Shown here piece after piece: positions 51,538 to 63,368 of a stretch of DNA of 64,000 nucleotides. The notes below the pieces were generated by a model. The model did not search any database, was not told the DNA's origin, and saw only the letters and a list, made by a program, of their open reading frames with translations. Within the stretch, counting starts at the first letter, position 1, and each line of letters begins with the position of its first letter. The stretch comes from Fasciolopsis buskii (lineage: Eukaryota > Platyhelminthes > Trematoda > Plagiorchiida > Fasciolidae). The position numbers and the translations under genes are program-made. The stretch lies in NCBI GenBank assembly GCA_008360955.1, contig LUCM01009413.1:132513-196512 (forward strand), written 5' to 3'.

Positions 51538-53744
51538 CAAAACTATGAAACCAACCCAAAAGGCGCTTGGACATTTCACTTACGGATCGACTGTTAATCG
51601 CCAAAAGTAAACAAGATGCCATGCCCCGCAATGAATGTTTTGCATTTTGATTGCCCTAGCCGAATACTTCTCATAGTCAAATTAATTTCACATTTATCCA
51701 AATTGGCCAAACCGAAATTCGTGACTGTGCTTTTCCGCTAAACATTTTGGGAAACTTGAAGACGACGAAAATCAATCAATAATAGCTAAAAAAATTACAT
51801 GCAATTGTACTGGGAAAGAAAATAACTCGAGTCCTTTGGTGTTTTGTTAGAAAATGCACGTGGGATGAGGTGTTTAGTCAATCGTTGCCCGGTTATTTTC
51901 ACGTCACATGAGTCAGTCAGTTTGCTTTAATACAATGTAAAATGACCATTTGAAAATTCATCTTCCTGGGTAGTTTTTCCTTAATATCCGGTGTATTGCT
52001 TTTTGGTTTGCACTAAGGAACACGAAAATTTCTGATCTACTTACACAAGCTTACTTGGGTTCACTAATATTGTCACGGTTAGTGGTGGGCATCATATTAT
52101 GCAATCCAAATATGATCATTAATTTTGACTCATTCAAAGTTCACATCTTGGAACGAGGGGGTGTGTTTGTCTTTCGTTTTTTTCACCAATCTGCAAACTC
52201 GTTCTCGGATTAGTTCGTTGTCAGTCCTGCATTGCAATAACCTTTCAAATGCTAGTTTCCCTTTGTTTTTTTCACAAACCCGGTATTTACCAAATGACCC
52301 AGTCGACACTCTAATGGGTCTGGGATACATCAGCAGTCTGATCACAAACAAGCGATAAAGCTAGCCAATGAGACCGAGAAAGTCTAGTGGGTAAACATCC
52401 TTCCAGCTCCAATTTATGGACCCTATTCCAAAACAGTCCGATTGGTCTTGGACTGGGAGCCCCTGGTTATCCGCTAGCTCTGAACATCCTGAATATGTGG
52501 ACATCCGGATTTGAAACCAAACAACGGGCGACGTACCAAGTGTATAGAACTATGCTCACCGACATCTGTGTCAGAGGCGTGCAGTGGGAGCGCAGGATGT
52601 ATAGCCTCATCCAGAGAGTTCGTGAACTGAGCACTCAGTCAGCGGCCCCTAGCGGGTCACGGACCCTAAGTTACATTTCTCTGGCCTATGGGCTATGCGC
52701 TGGTTAGTTAAAAATTCTGTTAGTGAATCCCTAAGCCTGGTAGTATGTGGTCTGGAAACACGCCAAGGATTTACTCAGTTAATTCAGTGCTTGAGGAATA
52801 CTTTACGAAATCACTACTTACCTTCTGCTGCGAATAATCACCCTTGGTTCCATTCATTTTTCTTGTCTTTTTGCCAAGCCGGCAATGCAAAATCAAGCAC
52901 ATTCCAATGTACGATAGTCGGTTAGATGGCGCGACTCTTCTATACTGCTTACAATTCAAACTTGGAACATAAAAGGTGGGCATAGATCAACAGCTACCTT
53001 AGGTAGAATCTCAGATAGTACCGGCTTCGACATCTGCCACGTACCGGTGACTCTTTTTCACGACCGCAGTCAACTGACGAGGATGCTGCTGAATAGTAGG
53101 GATGTTCCTCACTAATTACATTGTCCAGTTGTGATATTACTTCCATATCAACCAAGCACCGCATACAACCAGACTTCCTCCTTCTTATGGACATTGGCAT
53201 TTCAATCTCAGCTGGATTTGTACTGTGAGCTCATCGGAACCCTAAGAACAAATCGCGAGAACGGCTGAGATGGGATTAGCTGCTTCATTGTGGAACTGCC
53301 GAAAACCACTCATTCTAGTTCGTTTTAATGGTATCATAAACGTGGCTAGAATGAGCCAGCCTGCGACGCAGGCGGAACACCTATTTAAAGCCTGCCTCAG
53401 CGTGATGAGTCTATGGGCAAGTCACGTGATGCAGCCTTGTACAGCTTCGAGATAGCCTGCCTAGACGAATGGCTGATGAGAGCCGTGGCGACACGTGGTT
53501 GTGAAGCTTAAACATTCCTCGAAGGGCACTGGATAGGATTTATTCCACCAATCGTGATGTCTCCAATATCGTATGTAAATGCATGAGCTGTACATAAAAG
53601 TTCAACCGGTTTCCCCTCCATCGCGGTCTTATTGTCATCTTCGTCCGTGTAGTTTGGGTCGGTGCCATTTCGAATCCCGTGAACTAATTCCAAGTCCAAA
53701 TACTACAGTCAAGCACCCATATAGATTGAGTGAACGCAGTTTGC
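51538..53744. other. No recognisable gene
   Basis: A 106-codon frame at 52387-52707 (+) is GC-rich and protein-like but unrecognised. Nothing else was seen. Confidence 0.35.
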
Positions 53745-55195
53745 AGTTCATCTGACCCCTGCACCAATCATCAAATCTCCACTATAGCGATATTCACTGG
53801 TAAGTATTTTTGACCGTTCAACGAAGCTGAATTCTGTGCCGCACCAGGAGTCCCCGGGACCAGACGAATTCCGAGCAGCTTTTATCAAAGCCGCAGGTAA
53901 GTACACTAGCAAAAAAACTGACGCATGTATTTTCCAAAGTGTGGGCCGAGGAAGAAGTTCCATTGGATTGGACAGAATCAACTGTAATCCACGTCTTCAG
54001 GAAAAGCTCACGGACTGTCTATGATTATCATAGAGGAATTAGTCAAATCCAGTGCGCACTAAAAGTTGGTGTGCCCATTGTTCCCCATAGACTAATAACA
54101 TAAAGTCAGACAAATCCCCGAGGAGTAAACGGGGTTTTGCTCTGGTCGAGTTTGCCCCGATCAGATATTCACTGCCTGTCAACTGTTGGAGAATCGGTGC
54201 GGTTGCAGAAGATTGATCACATCCATGTTCATGTGTATTAGAGCGACTTTTGATGAGACTGCATTTTAGGATTGATTGGTGAGATGCGACTTGCCTGAGG
54301 AAACACCTATCCTTTATCAAATCCTTCTAAAGCTAAATTTCTAGACGATTAAGAGCCTTCCTTTGCTTTCTGCAGCCGAGTTTGACAAGAATGTCCTGTA
54401 TTTTTGTCTCTAACTCTGCAAATAACGACATCCTTAAGGGATAGGTCCAGGGCTTGGCAAGTGGCGGTAATGAACAACCACGACAGTATGGAATTCGTAA
54501 TTAGGAATGCATCGACGACGTCCTACTTCTCACTTTTAACGATCAGGTATTTGAACTTTTGAACTGATATTAACTGCTGAGGTATTCAGTTTGTGCCATC
54601 AAAGACTCAGGTCTTACTTCAGGATAGGCAAGAGCCTGTACCTGCGCTGTGCATGAGCAACAAAAGGCTACATATCGCTAAAAGTTATGTTTATCAGAGA
54701 AGCCGCACTTCCGAAAATGGTGATTTGAGAAAGAAAATATATGCTTGTGTTCCAAAGGTCTAAGTAGCGTTTTCTAACCTCAAGCACCTCTGACGTCGAC
54801 AATGACGAGAGTCTTTCTTTGAAAGGCCGGATGTGTAGGACCGACGTGCGACCAACGCTGTGAATCATGGCCCCGGATAGTTTAGAATATTCGTCTCCTG
54901 GCTGTGTTTGATGCCCAGTGCTTACACAGTATTGTCTGTGTGCGGTGGGAGCAACGCTGAAATGCCCAGCCTCATGCTAGGCACGATCAACTCCTTGCTG
55001 GAAAGGGTCATAGATTGCAAAATCGTCTCCGACGACTAACCCATGTATTGAGAATTCCAGCCCAGCTCCTACTGCTTCGCCGACTGTTTGTGCTCATTGG
55101 AGGTCAAACAATGAACTACCAGAGAAGGATGAGGAAGGTGATACTATACCGAACACGGGTAAGACCATCTAGGTTGTCAGCATGCGGACATTAAG
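53745..55195 (+). mobile_element. RTE-type LINE ORF2 relic, almost full RT width
   Basis: Pieces of an RT polyprotein occur in the right order in shifting frames. SPGPDEFRAAFIKAAG lies near 53850. VWAEEEVPLDWTESTVIHVF with DYHRGI lies near 53940-54035. TGF.SGRVCPDQIFTACQLL lies near 54130-54185. IRATFDE is motif A at about 54241. CIDDVLLLTF is motif C at about 54508, with the usual [YF]A replaced by CI. AFSNLKHL lies near 54770. A VFDAQCLHSIVCVRWEQR block near 54910 is followed by LRRLTHVLRIPAQ near 55030. Stops and frameshifts are frequent, and motif B is not readable. This is an old, silent copy. The order and wording of the blocks match RTE-like LINEs of flukes; the apurinic endonuclease half was not found upstream. 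Confidence 0.8.
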
Positions 55196-56539
55196 AATCC
55201 ATCGAAATACTGGTTTGTTTCTCTAATGGACACGACTGCCCATTGCTGACAGACTATTCGCTATCTTTATGTTCATCAAAAATGACCAGCAAGGAACGAA
55301 GTGTACACGAAAAGAAGCCAAAAAAATTGTTAATTTGCTTGTTTGCTTGTTTTCTTGTCATTTATTTTGTTCACTCTAATTCCATCTGATCGTCCTTCTT
55401 CACTTGTGACGCAACTTGTCCGACTTACAGTCTGAAGTCAGGCAGATATGTAAATCCATATGTATATAAATGCATCGGGTCCGTTAATTGTGATTTATTC
55501 CCAGGGTTCTAGTACTTGCGAGTTACAAAGAGGCCTCGGCAAATACCGCGAATTAATTTACTAATAACCCTTGATATATTTGTTCGTAGACTATAGTACG
55601 ACTAGTTAAGCATGGCTAACCGTGATTGTCTGGGTAGTCTCGTTTGAACTTGAAAAATAAGATCTTATTGGGGTATGAAAACTTCACCATCATTTTTGGA
55701 ACAGTTTTAGAATTTATCCCAGTTTGTATTCATAAATGACAACAAGCTCGTTTGTTCCGACAGATACACTTGCTTTATCGTACGTTCTATCCACAATTGC
55801 GACGGTATTAATAGGCTGCAGATAGTTAATTGGCAGTTGGGGTATATTGCTTTAAATATGGTTGAATAATGATGATTAATCTTGAACACGAATATTTTTA
55901 TTTAGCGGAAAATGGTGATTTATATCTGAGATGATCTCGCGTCAAGCGTGCTGCCCTAATCGTTTGTGTTGTTATCACGAAAGTGAGGCGGTGGGCGAGA
56001 AACAGCACGATCGTTTGGTTTCAAGAAGTGGAGGTTCATGAACGGATTAACGAAATCTCGATCAATTTGAAATTTTGCATTTACGCTTTTCTAAAGTCGT
56101 AAAGTAAACAAGGAATTCATTTACCCAATGTTAAATCAATAAATCGTGCATACAACAAATCTTTAATGGATCGAATCATTCTCGTCCGAAAATGACCACA
56201 AATTTAATCATATCCATAGAATTATGCGACAAAAATTCTTCTCCAATCATGACAGTTTATAACTAATGTTCCAGGCACCATTATTCCCACAGATTTGGCT
56301 AATGCTTAAATGCCTCAGGTGTCAGTGGATATGGAGTATCGATTGATTGCGCAATAAAGAGGAGAATGTAATTATCCTGAGTTTCTTCACCTGGCGGCCT
56401 GCTGATTTTGTTGATGGATGCATGGTGTACGGTGACCTTTGAAATACTTACAGAGTGGGCTTTTTTGAGGTAGTCATTTGAAAGAGACATCGCACCTTCT
56501 CAATCCCTGCCAAATTGTTTAATGTTTACTGTTTACTGT
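55196..56539. other. No recognisable gene; AT-rich
   Basis: Frames of about 60 codons only. Confidence 0.4.
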
Positions 56540-56896
56540 TGTCACAACGAGACTACACCTTGACGTGGTGTGACGGCTTGCGTGCCTCCATGATCCAAAG
56601 AGCTATACAGGATGGCTTATCTCAAGCCGAAGATCCAATCATTCCTGGAAGCTCAATGAGTAGAGGCCTGGCGAAGTCGTCTCTTGGTCCTCCAAGTTGG
56701 GGGTTGATCTGAGTTAGCAGCTCAGTCGTAAGAAGGAGTGGAAGACTAATTGATCCAAGTAGATGGGCGCCCTCTCAGCTGCACCCCGCTGCCTTGCGGT
56801 CAGGTTCTTGTCAGAAACAAAGGCTTTGGTTGAGAACCCTAATCGTTCTTCTGCTTAGCGGCTGGACTCCCTAGCAGTACCCGTCCATTATTCCCC

Positions 56897-57210
56897 ATGA
56901 GTTACACGCCTACAAATAATTCCATACAGCATCGGTCGTCGAGCAGGAGAATCAGGATCAAGACCACGCTGCCCATTGCATTGAGCGCAGGTGGGGTGAA
57001 TAGTGATAAGTATGCTACTGTTCAGAGTTCCCTCCCTTTTATTCAACCTGTCTCTTCTGTCTCCAACCCACTCTGTTTGCCCCCTCTGCCTACCCATAAT
57101 ATCTCCATTGATAACACGCCCAATACTCACAACGGTTTATTGTCAAGTAGTGTAGTAGGTGGTTTTCAGTCTGTTAGCTCACATTTTCTCAAGCCTCGTC
57201 ATCCTCTGAA
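56897..57210 (+). pseudogene. LINE ORF1-like frame, truncated by gap
   Basis: About 104 readable codons from ATG to the first N. The product is Ser/Thr/Pro/Asn-rich and low in charge (LSSSVVGGFQSVSSHF), without a zinc knuckle or RRM in the visible part. Its position after a GC-rich 5' leader and before ORF2 C-terminal blocks suggests LINE ORF1, or the N-terminus of a single long ORF. The continuation of this frame through the Ns is meaningless. Confidence 0.45.
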
Positions 57211-57751
57211 NNNNNNNNNNNNNNNNNNNNNNNNNNNNNNNNNNNNNNNNNNNNNNNNNNNNNNNNNNNNNNNNNNNNNNNNNNNNNNNNNNNNNNNNNN
57301 NNNNNNNNNNNNNNNNNNNNNNNNNNNNNNNNNNNNNNNNNNNNNNNNNNNNNNNNNNNNNNNNNNNNNNNNNNNNNNNNNNNNNNNNNNNNNNNNNNNN
57401 NNNNNNNNNNNNNNNNNNNNNNNNNNNNNNNNNNNNNNNNNNNNNNNNNNNNNNNNNNNNNNNNNNNNNNNNNNNNNNNNNNNNNNNNNNNNNNNNNNNN
57501 NNNNNNNNNNNNNNNNNNNNNNNNNNNNNNNNNNNNNNNNNNNNNNNNNNNNNNNNNNNNNNNNNNNNNNNNNNNNNNNNNNNNNNNNNNNNNNNNNNNN
57601 NNNNNNNNNNNNNNNNNNNNNNNNNNNNNNNNNNNNNNNNNNNNNNNNNNNNNNNNNNNNNNNNNNNNNNNNNNNNNNNNNNNNNNNNNNNNNNNNNNNN
57701 NNNNNNNNNNNNNNNNNNNNNNNNNNNNNNNNNNNNNNNNNNNNNNNNNNN
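57211..57751. other. Assembly gap, 541 N
   Basis: A scaffold gap inside a LINE. The length is probably an estimate from paired reads. Confidence 0.99.
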
Positions 57752-58177
57752 TTCCTCCTAAGGAATGGAAGAAGCCATGTGGAGGCCAACGGATGACGTG
57801 GCAACGTGGGATGAGAAAATGTACAGCGAAGTTAGGTAAAGTAGGTGTCTCACGCCTTCGTGGTCGGGGTCCGAAAGACTCGTCGACTTGCTAGCTGGAG
57901 ACACTTAAGGATATGGCAGTGAATCGCAAACAGTGGCGATGGTGCTGTCATTTTCTATCGAATCAGGATGATTGAAAACACGTGCGTTTGTGCAGTTAGA
58001 CTGTGTTCCGTGTGTTGGCTGCAGCAGCATCTTATCTTTTCCCACCTGTATAGGTTTACTTCTTGTTCCTTTTGGATATTCACTCTTTCTGTAGAAACGT
58101 GTAACTCTGGGGAACGGCAGTGGTCAGTGAGGCTTGCCTTGCTGTTTAACGCTGAACGATGATGATGATAATGATGA

Positions 58178-59402
58178 ATAAAGTGTTCATGTTGCTAGTA
58201 GTAGTATCGTTAAAACAAAGGGGTTTTTTGCAGTAACTCTGAAGTTACGTATAAGACACAGCTCCCTGGAGTTCAGTCTTAAGAAGTGGTCCTGAATGTG
58301 CCTAGTTTAAGGTAGTTGGGAAAGGTTTTGCGCATGCCAACAGAACGACTACTTTTCCACCGGTCATTTGGCGAGGCAGGTAATGGCTTGAGATTGCAAC
58401 GAGATGACCGGTCAGTCAGATGGCAAAACGATATGAAAATATTATTCAGTGGACTTACTTGTGTTGGTGCAAGGTGACTTCGGGGTTGGGACCTATTAGA
58501 ACCTCCCCCAAATCAATGGTTAGGGACTGTACGCGATTTGGTTCGGCTATGCAGACAGATATGTTCTTTCTTTATTTTGCAGCGATTGTTTCAGTATACA
58601 TATATACAAATACATATATATATATATATTGTGTGCACTGGGCCCCTTTGTTTCTAGGTGCTCACTGAAATCGTGACGATTTTTCCATGAAGAAAAACAT
58701 GAACGTGTCGTTAGGACTTAAATTTTGGATTGCACTTGCACACAAACGCACACAAATGCCTACAACCGCTGGTAACTTGCATAAAAATCTATCATTTTCG
58801 CGGCTCGCTGATATTCAAATCCAAATCAGGCCGCTTAGATAGGCTAAATTATGTCGAATAGGTTACCAATACGACGTTGTGTCTCCCTATGGAATGGATG
58901 GTAATTTTGTATAACTGACATCACATGCCAGTAACACTTGTGAACCCATTGGTGATCACGGTGATCTCCAGTTAGTTGACGATTCCAGCAACTGGTGTGG
59001 CTATTCTAACTTCTGCCATGCGTTGTGCAAACATCCTTCCGAATATTTTCCCCCCGCCGAGGCAAATGCCAACCAAATTGCCCGTCTTGTCCGCTGTCTG
59101 GTTTTCTGCGAACCGGCGAAGAAAATACCCACAGGAATAGGACCCAGTCGGTGGTTCAGAGTTACTCGATCCATTCGTCCGGAAGTCTGTCTCAGAAAGT
59201 AGAAATTCACTTTTAGTTTGCATAATGGCGTTGGTGCCCTATCGGATGCGACTTTGTTGTAGTTGGAGCAAGAGTTAGTTTCGACATCATGAGGATGAAA
59301 AAGATGAAAACCCAGGTGCATCCCGTTCGATTAGCTGAGCAACAAAGGGGGAAGCTCAACGTGACGAAGGGGTGGCATTTAAGTTGGGCTTGCCGAAAAC
59401 CG
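58178..59402. other. No recognisable gene
   Basis: Short frames only. A 106-codon minus-strand frame (59321-59001) is not recognisable. The TA tract is listed separately. Confidence 0.4.
58612..58629 (+). repeat. TA microsatellite
   Basis: CATATATATATATATATT run. Confidence 0.9.
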
Positions 59403-59590
59403 ATTTTTTATCATTTACTTCTTTTATTAATGAAGTAACAGTGCACACCATTTTTCAGGAAGGGGGTCGTGACCAACAGAGAGCTGCCGAGTAGGAAAGT
59501 TGACCGGCGGTGGGAGGATTCGAACTCGGTGACCTTCACGTCCGAACGCTGTGACCTGATTCGCTTGGTCACCGACGGCTACAATCCAGT
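59403..59590 (-). mobile_element. tRNA-headed SINE, full length
   Basis: Read from 59590 down, the head is GCCGTCGGTGACCAAGCGAA, with B box AGTTCGAATCC at 59526-59516, followed by CCGCCGGTCAACTTTCC. A body ending CCCCCTTCCTGAAAAATGGT and a tail of TTCATTAATAAAAGAAGT plus an A-rich run follow. It is close to the 51369 copy throughout and is one of the best-preserved SINEs here. Confidence 0.8.
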
Positions 59591-60060
59591 TCGGAAATCT
59601 GTTCACTAAGAAGACTTTTGGCGAAGACCGTATGCAAACCACAAACCTATTTCATCACACGAGCTTATCGTACAAAAATCCATTGGTATGGACATAGTGT
59701 TTCTGTGTTGAGTAGGCTTTTGGATGCAGAGTACAAATGGATGACTTCAGTTAGAGTTAAACACCCTGGTACCATGGTGGCGTCTGAGACTGAAGTCGTC
59801 CGGCTCTACTCTACTCATCCTTCATTACTTTCACCTTCGTTTGGCCGTCCCATGGCTGAACACTTTCTCGTGGACTACGACACGTTCGTCTCGCAATGAA
59901 TTGAAGAGATCAAAAGAAATGATTGAAATTTTGCGAACGGACATCACTTTTATTTGCAGGAACGCAGAGCCAGTGGAAGTGACATATTTACAACAAAAGT
60001 GTATTTCAGTAGTAGGAGATTGAATGTTTTCATGAAATAATTCACCATGTGATATCATCG
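59591..60060. other. No confident gene
   Basis: A 93-codon plus-strand frame (59618-59899) has no motif. The DNA between 59900 and 60060 may be the 3' body of the minus-strand hammerhead element that follows, but no terminus can be fixed. Confidence 0.35.
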
Positions 60061-60088
60061 CTCAACTCATCATAAAGAAACGATGGAA

Positions 60089-60133
60089 GCACTGTACAGC
60101 TGTTTCATCCTTGTTAGGAATCATCAGCAGTGC
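60089..60133 (-). ncRNA. Minimal hammerhead ribozyme motif
   Basis: Read 5' to 3' on the minus strand from 60133, GCACTG (stem I 5' strand) is followed by CTGATGA (first core box, 60127-60121). Stem II is TTCCT/AGGAT around the tetraloop AACA; its four outer pairs form, but the core-proximal pair is U-U instead of the usual G-C. GAAAC (60106-60102) is the second core box. A tiny stem III, ACAG/CTGT or two pairs with a 4-base loop, is followed by the triplet GTA. CAGTGC (60094-60089) pairs perfectly over 6 bp with the first strand. GTA fits the NUH cleavage rule, with cleavage expected after the A. The very short stem III is typical of the minimal type-I hammerheads of Penelope-like elements, which often work best as dimers. 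The lost G-C pair may lower activity. Confidence 0.75.
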
Positions 60134-60225
60134 ATATCCACCGCGCCCGAACTTGGGACGCGAACCCGGGACGAACGATTCGAAGTCGAACGCCTTAGCC
60201 ATTACGCTACCGGGCAGGCTCCGAA
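60134..60225 (-). mobile_element. tRNA-Arg(TCG)-like SINE head driving a hammerhead retroposon
   Basis: On the minus strand TAGCGTAATGG (A box, 60209-60199) and GGTTCGCGTCC (B box, 60166-60156) stand at tRNA spacing. Between them CTTCGAA reads as an anticodon loop with TCG, as in tRNA-Arg, but the anticodon stem has two mismatched pairs, so this is not a working tRNA. The hammerhead starts about 22 bases after the head ends. A tRNA-like RNA polymerase III promoter joined to a hammerhead is the known layout of schistosome Sm-alpha retroposons. The 3' limit of the element, somewhere below 60089, is not visible. Confidence 0.65.
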
Positions 60226-60240
60226 CGATTTGTTGAACTT

Positions 60241-63200
60241 CACCACATAATGTTGCACCTATCCGTCACTGATTTGCACGGTTACTGTCCGCTAGCTCAC
60301 AGCGATCGACCCCTACTGATAGATGACTTCTCTGCAGGTAGCCTAAGTACGACGAAGGCTTTGGATATGACCTACAGAGTTTGATTACTTGGTACATTTT
60401 AGTACAGGGGTACTAGTAGTGATCTAGTCAACGAATGCACGGGTGCAGCTGTTAACCGCATCTTCTTGCAATAGCAACGATACTACTGGTCCCATCGACT
60501 CGGCTAGCAAAGCCAACTATGGAAGAATTGGGAACTTGTTCAAGCCAATTCAATTCCTTGCATCTTCTCAGATTTGAGTGCGCATACATTAAAAAAGCCG
60601 AAAGACAGTTAGTCTCATCATTTTCAGCTCGTACCAATCCTATTTGGGAATGAAAACAACGAATTCATGGTGATCATGATGTCGGTAGTTCAATGATCAA
60701 TCGATCCATCAATTGACTGTCAACTTTGTTGAAGGCTACCTTAAGCCATCGCACTTTAGATGTGCGAAATTGTCACTGCATCCAACCTCGAACACATGAC
60801 AATCGAGAAATGCAAAGACCGTATCGATCGGTTTACCTGTCCCTGAACGATGCGGACAAGGTTGGTTTGGTTATCGGTTGATCGTTACCGTGGTAACTAT
60901 TGTAGGAACTGAAAACAGTCTGTACTAAACCTTTGTTGCTCAGTTCGAAAAGCTGGAAGTACTCGTCTCGGCTATCGGATTACAATTTACATGGACACGA
61001 TCTGTGAAGCGTTTTGCTTTAAATAATACCACATGATCAAATAGAACGACTTGTTCACATAATAAGACGTTCGGTGAATGTATCACAAATGTGGGATAAA
61101 CAACCGATGCTTTCCCAAACTACACTAACTTATCCATGATCCTAAGCACTGGAACAGGAGCACGAAGCTCAACTGTTTCTAAGTCAACGAATTAGGCTAG
61201 CCTTGGATGTCATAATGCGACCCTATTAGTACATTTTCTAACACGAAAACTCTGCCCATGAGGATTTTAAATTGGAAGCGTCTGATGCTGGGACTAAAAG
61301 GATCTGTAGGCAATCTTCATCAATGATTAGAGAAGAAAATTCTCGGGCAGCTGGTATAAAAGAATAAGAAACTCTTAGATACCAAGCTGAAAATTCAGCT
61401 TTCATTTTCAATATACATTTTAATCATCTCAAATTTGGCGGTATGCTTCACCACAAAGTAGAATTCTCCCGCAATGATTTCTACCTGAACATTCGTTTAG
61501 GAGACATTCACGATGAACTCGAACTCTAACACACCGGAGAGGGGGGGTTTATGGGAGCAGAACAACTTGAATTATCGGACTAATTAAAAAGAAAGACGTA
61601 AATCCCCAGCTGATCACCAGATCGATCTTATCACCAGACCTTATTTGTGATGTCCGCCAGTGTCGTTCGAACCAGTGACTTTATCGATCTGCACGTGCCT
61701 CATATTTAACTTGTAAACAAGCTCGCATTTCTCCTCTGCGTTTGTTTGTGTGTGTGTGTATGTGTGTTTCTGACTGTCCTAATTTGGTGAATTCCACTCT
61801 TCTCTGCTGAGACTACTCAGACCAACTTTTTGTCCTAACAGTAACGGAACAGATAACAACTACCGATTTGGTGTATTCGTGTGATTTTGCCTTGATCTGT
61901 TGAAAAACCCGTTTCGCTAGCTGCACAACACAATTTCTGACTTATCTTCGTCGTGTGCAATTTTTTTTTGATAAGGTAGCATCATGCTTACTCAATGTGC
62001 AGCACTTGTTAAATGATGTTAGATACAATTTCATCTTTTCAGTCTAGCCAAATAACGCAGTCATTTTTGTTTTTAATTTTGCTGTATTCTACTTAAGATT
62101 AAATTCAAACGTTCAAAAATTACAGTGCATTAAATTCTAATTTTTTTGCGCCTGACAGTTAGCCATGCGATTTAAAGGTAAAATTGGTGACGGTTTCGAA
62201 TCAATGTGACTTGGACGCGTTTCTGGCTTTGTTTCTCTGGCATACCGTATCCCATTTGGGGGGGGGGAAGGATGACTTCTAGCAAATCGAGACCATGAAG
62301 CTTCGTGATCACTGAGTCTGGTGCTTAGATCTCAAACGTTTCACCATCTGTCAAGGTGTTATCCTCGGTGCGTCGATCACGACCTCTCTACTGATCGATA
62401 TTTGCATTAATCCTGCCCAAACTTGACTGCGACTTCCGGAAATAATCGGATGTTAAGATATTTTCATCCGTATTACACTAAAATGACAACGTTAATAGTT
62501 TTAGCCATGTGACCTTGAAAACTAACCGCTTGCTTCTCAACTGTTGGAATTTTACCGCCAGTTATGTCTTCTCGGCTGGTGGTGAAGCGTACGTGATCTG
62601 AAGTGATCGCAAAGCTTCGTAAACCATCAACCTCAAATACGAAGCACACGAGCACATAAAATATACGGAAAAAGAATTGATTGACTTCGCACTGCTTCCA
62701 CGTTTTTCCTTGCTGAACCGGGTATGGATGTCATATGATTGGTCAAGTGAAATAATTGTAAAGACAATTAGTTTCGAAATAAAATCTGTCTAAAGAACTC
62801 GTTTAGTCTTGCAAGTGAGTTTCGCAACACAATTCGTCAAATATCGGCAACAAAAATAAATGGTAAGTTCAGGAAGATCCAGTTATTTTCTTTTTTTCTC
62901 CTCCAACGTCTACTCGGTCAGCTTTGACTGGCACAAGCAATCGCTAGCTTCATTGCTTCATTCATTCGCCCACATTTGCTGTTAGTTAGTTTTAGGGAAG
63001 AAAACCTTTCCCTATTCGAACTAGCTTTTGTTGTTTGTGCAAAAACAGAATGCCCAAAGTTCCATCACTGGGTTATGCCGTCCCGTCAGATGAGGTGGGA
63101 ACTTAGACGTAGTTTTAGTTACCGCTGTTGGCCTTTTACAACGTCGGTTTAAAAGCCACTAGACGAATCCAGGATCCCGATGGACAGTTGGTGACACGGT

Positions 63201-63336
63201 AGGGGGGTGGAGAAGCCATCGTAATGGTGGATTGTAAAATGGTACTTCTTTTTCTTTCCGCTATCTTTTTCATTTGCTTTCATTCTTCTGTATGATTCTG
63301 ACGGTGCATCGTCCGTATAAAGGTATTTACAAGACA
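60241..63336. other. No recognisable gene
   Basis: Frames of about 60 codons. A GT tract and a nine-G run near 62259 occur, with nothing else. Confidence 0.4.
61747..61768 (+). repeat. GT microsatellite
   Basis: TGTGTGTGTGTATGTGTG run. Confidence 0.9.
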
Positions 63337-63368
63337 TTATATATATATATATATATATACATATATAT
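63337..63368 (+). repeat. TA microsatellite
   Basis: TATATA run with one C interruption. Confidence 0.95.

Larger units (their letters stand above)
56540..58177 (+). mobile_element. LINE with 5' region and 3' end around an assembly gap
   Basis: The left part begins with GACTACACCTTGACGTGGTG and continues into a Ser/Pro/Thr-rich frame from ATG 56897 that runs into the gap, as expected for a LINE ORF1. After the gap, 57775-57965 reads GGQRMTWQRGMRKC, RLRGRGPKDSS and KDMAVNRKQWRWCCHFLS. These are the C-terminal blocks of CR1/RTE-type ORF2 (W.R....DL..D..(K/R)WR..CHFL). An in-frame TAG sits between the last two. The 3' UTR at 58047-58157 matches 47374-47485 and ends in a GAT tail (58158-58177). 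The whole RT and endonuclease region should lie in the gap, which is far too short for it. Confidence 0.75.

Noticed and set aside
57211..57751. Long open frames of 299 and 201 codons through the N block
   Set aside because: They exist only because N is translated as X; only the ends are real sequence.
60134..60225. A functional tRNA-Arg gene
   Set aside because: The anticodon stem has two mismatches and the acceptor ends do not pair, and a hammerhead follows immediately, so it is a retroposon head.
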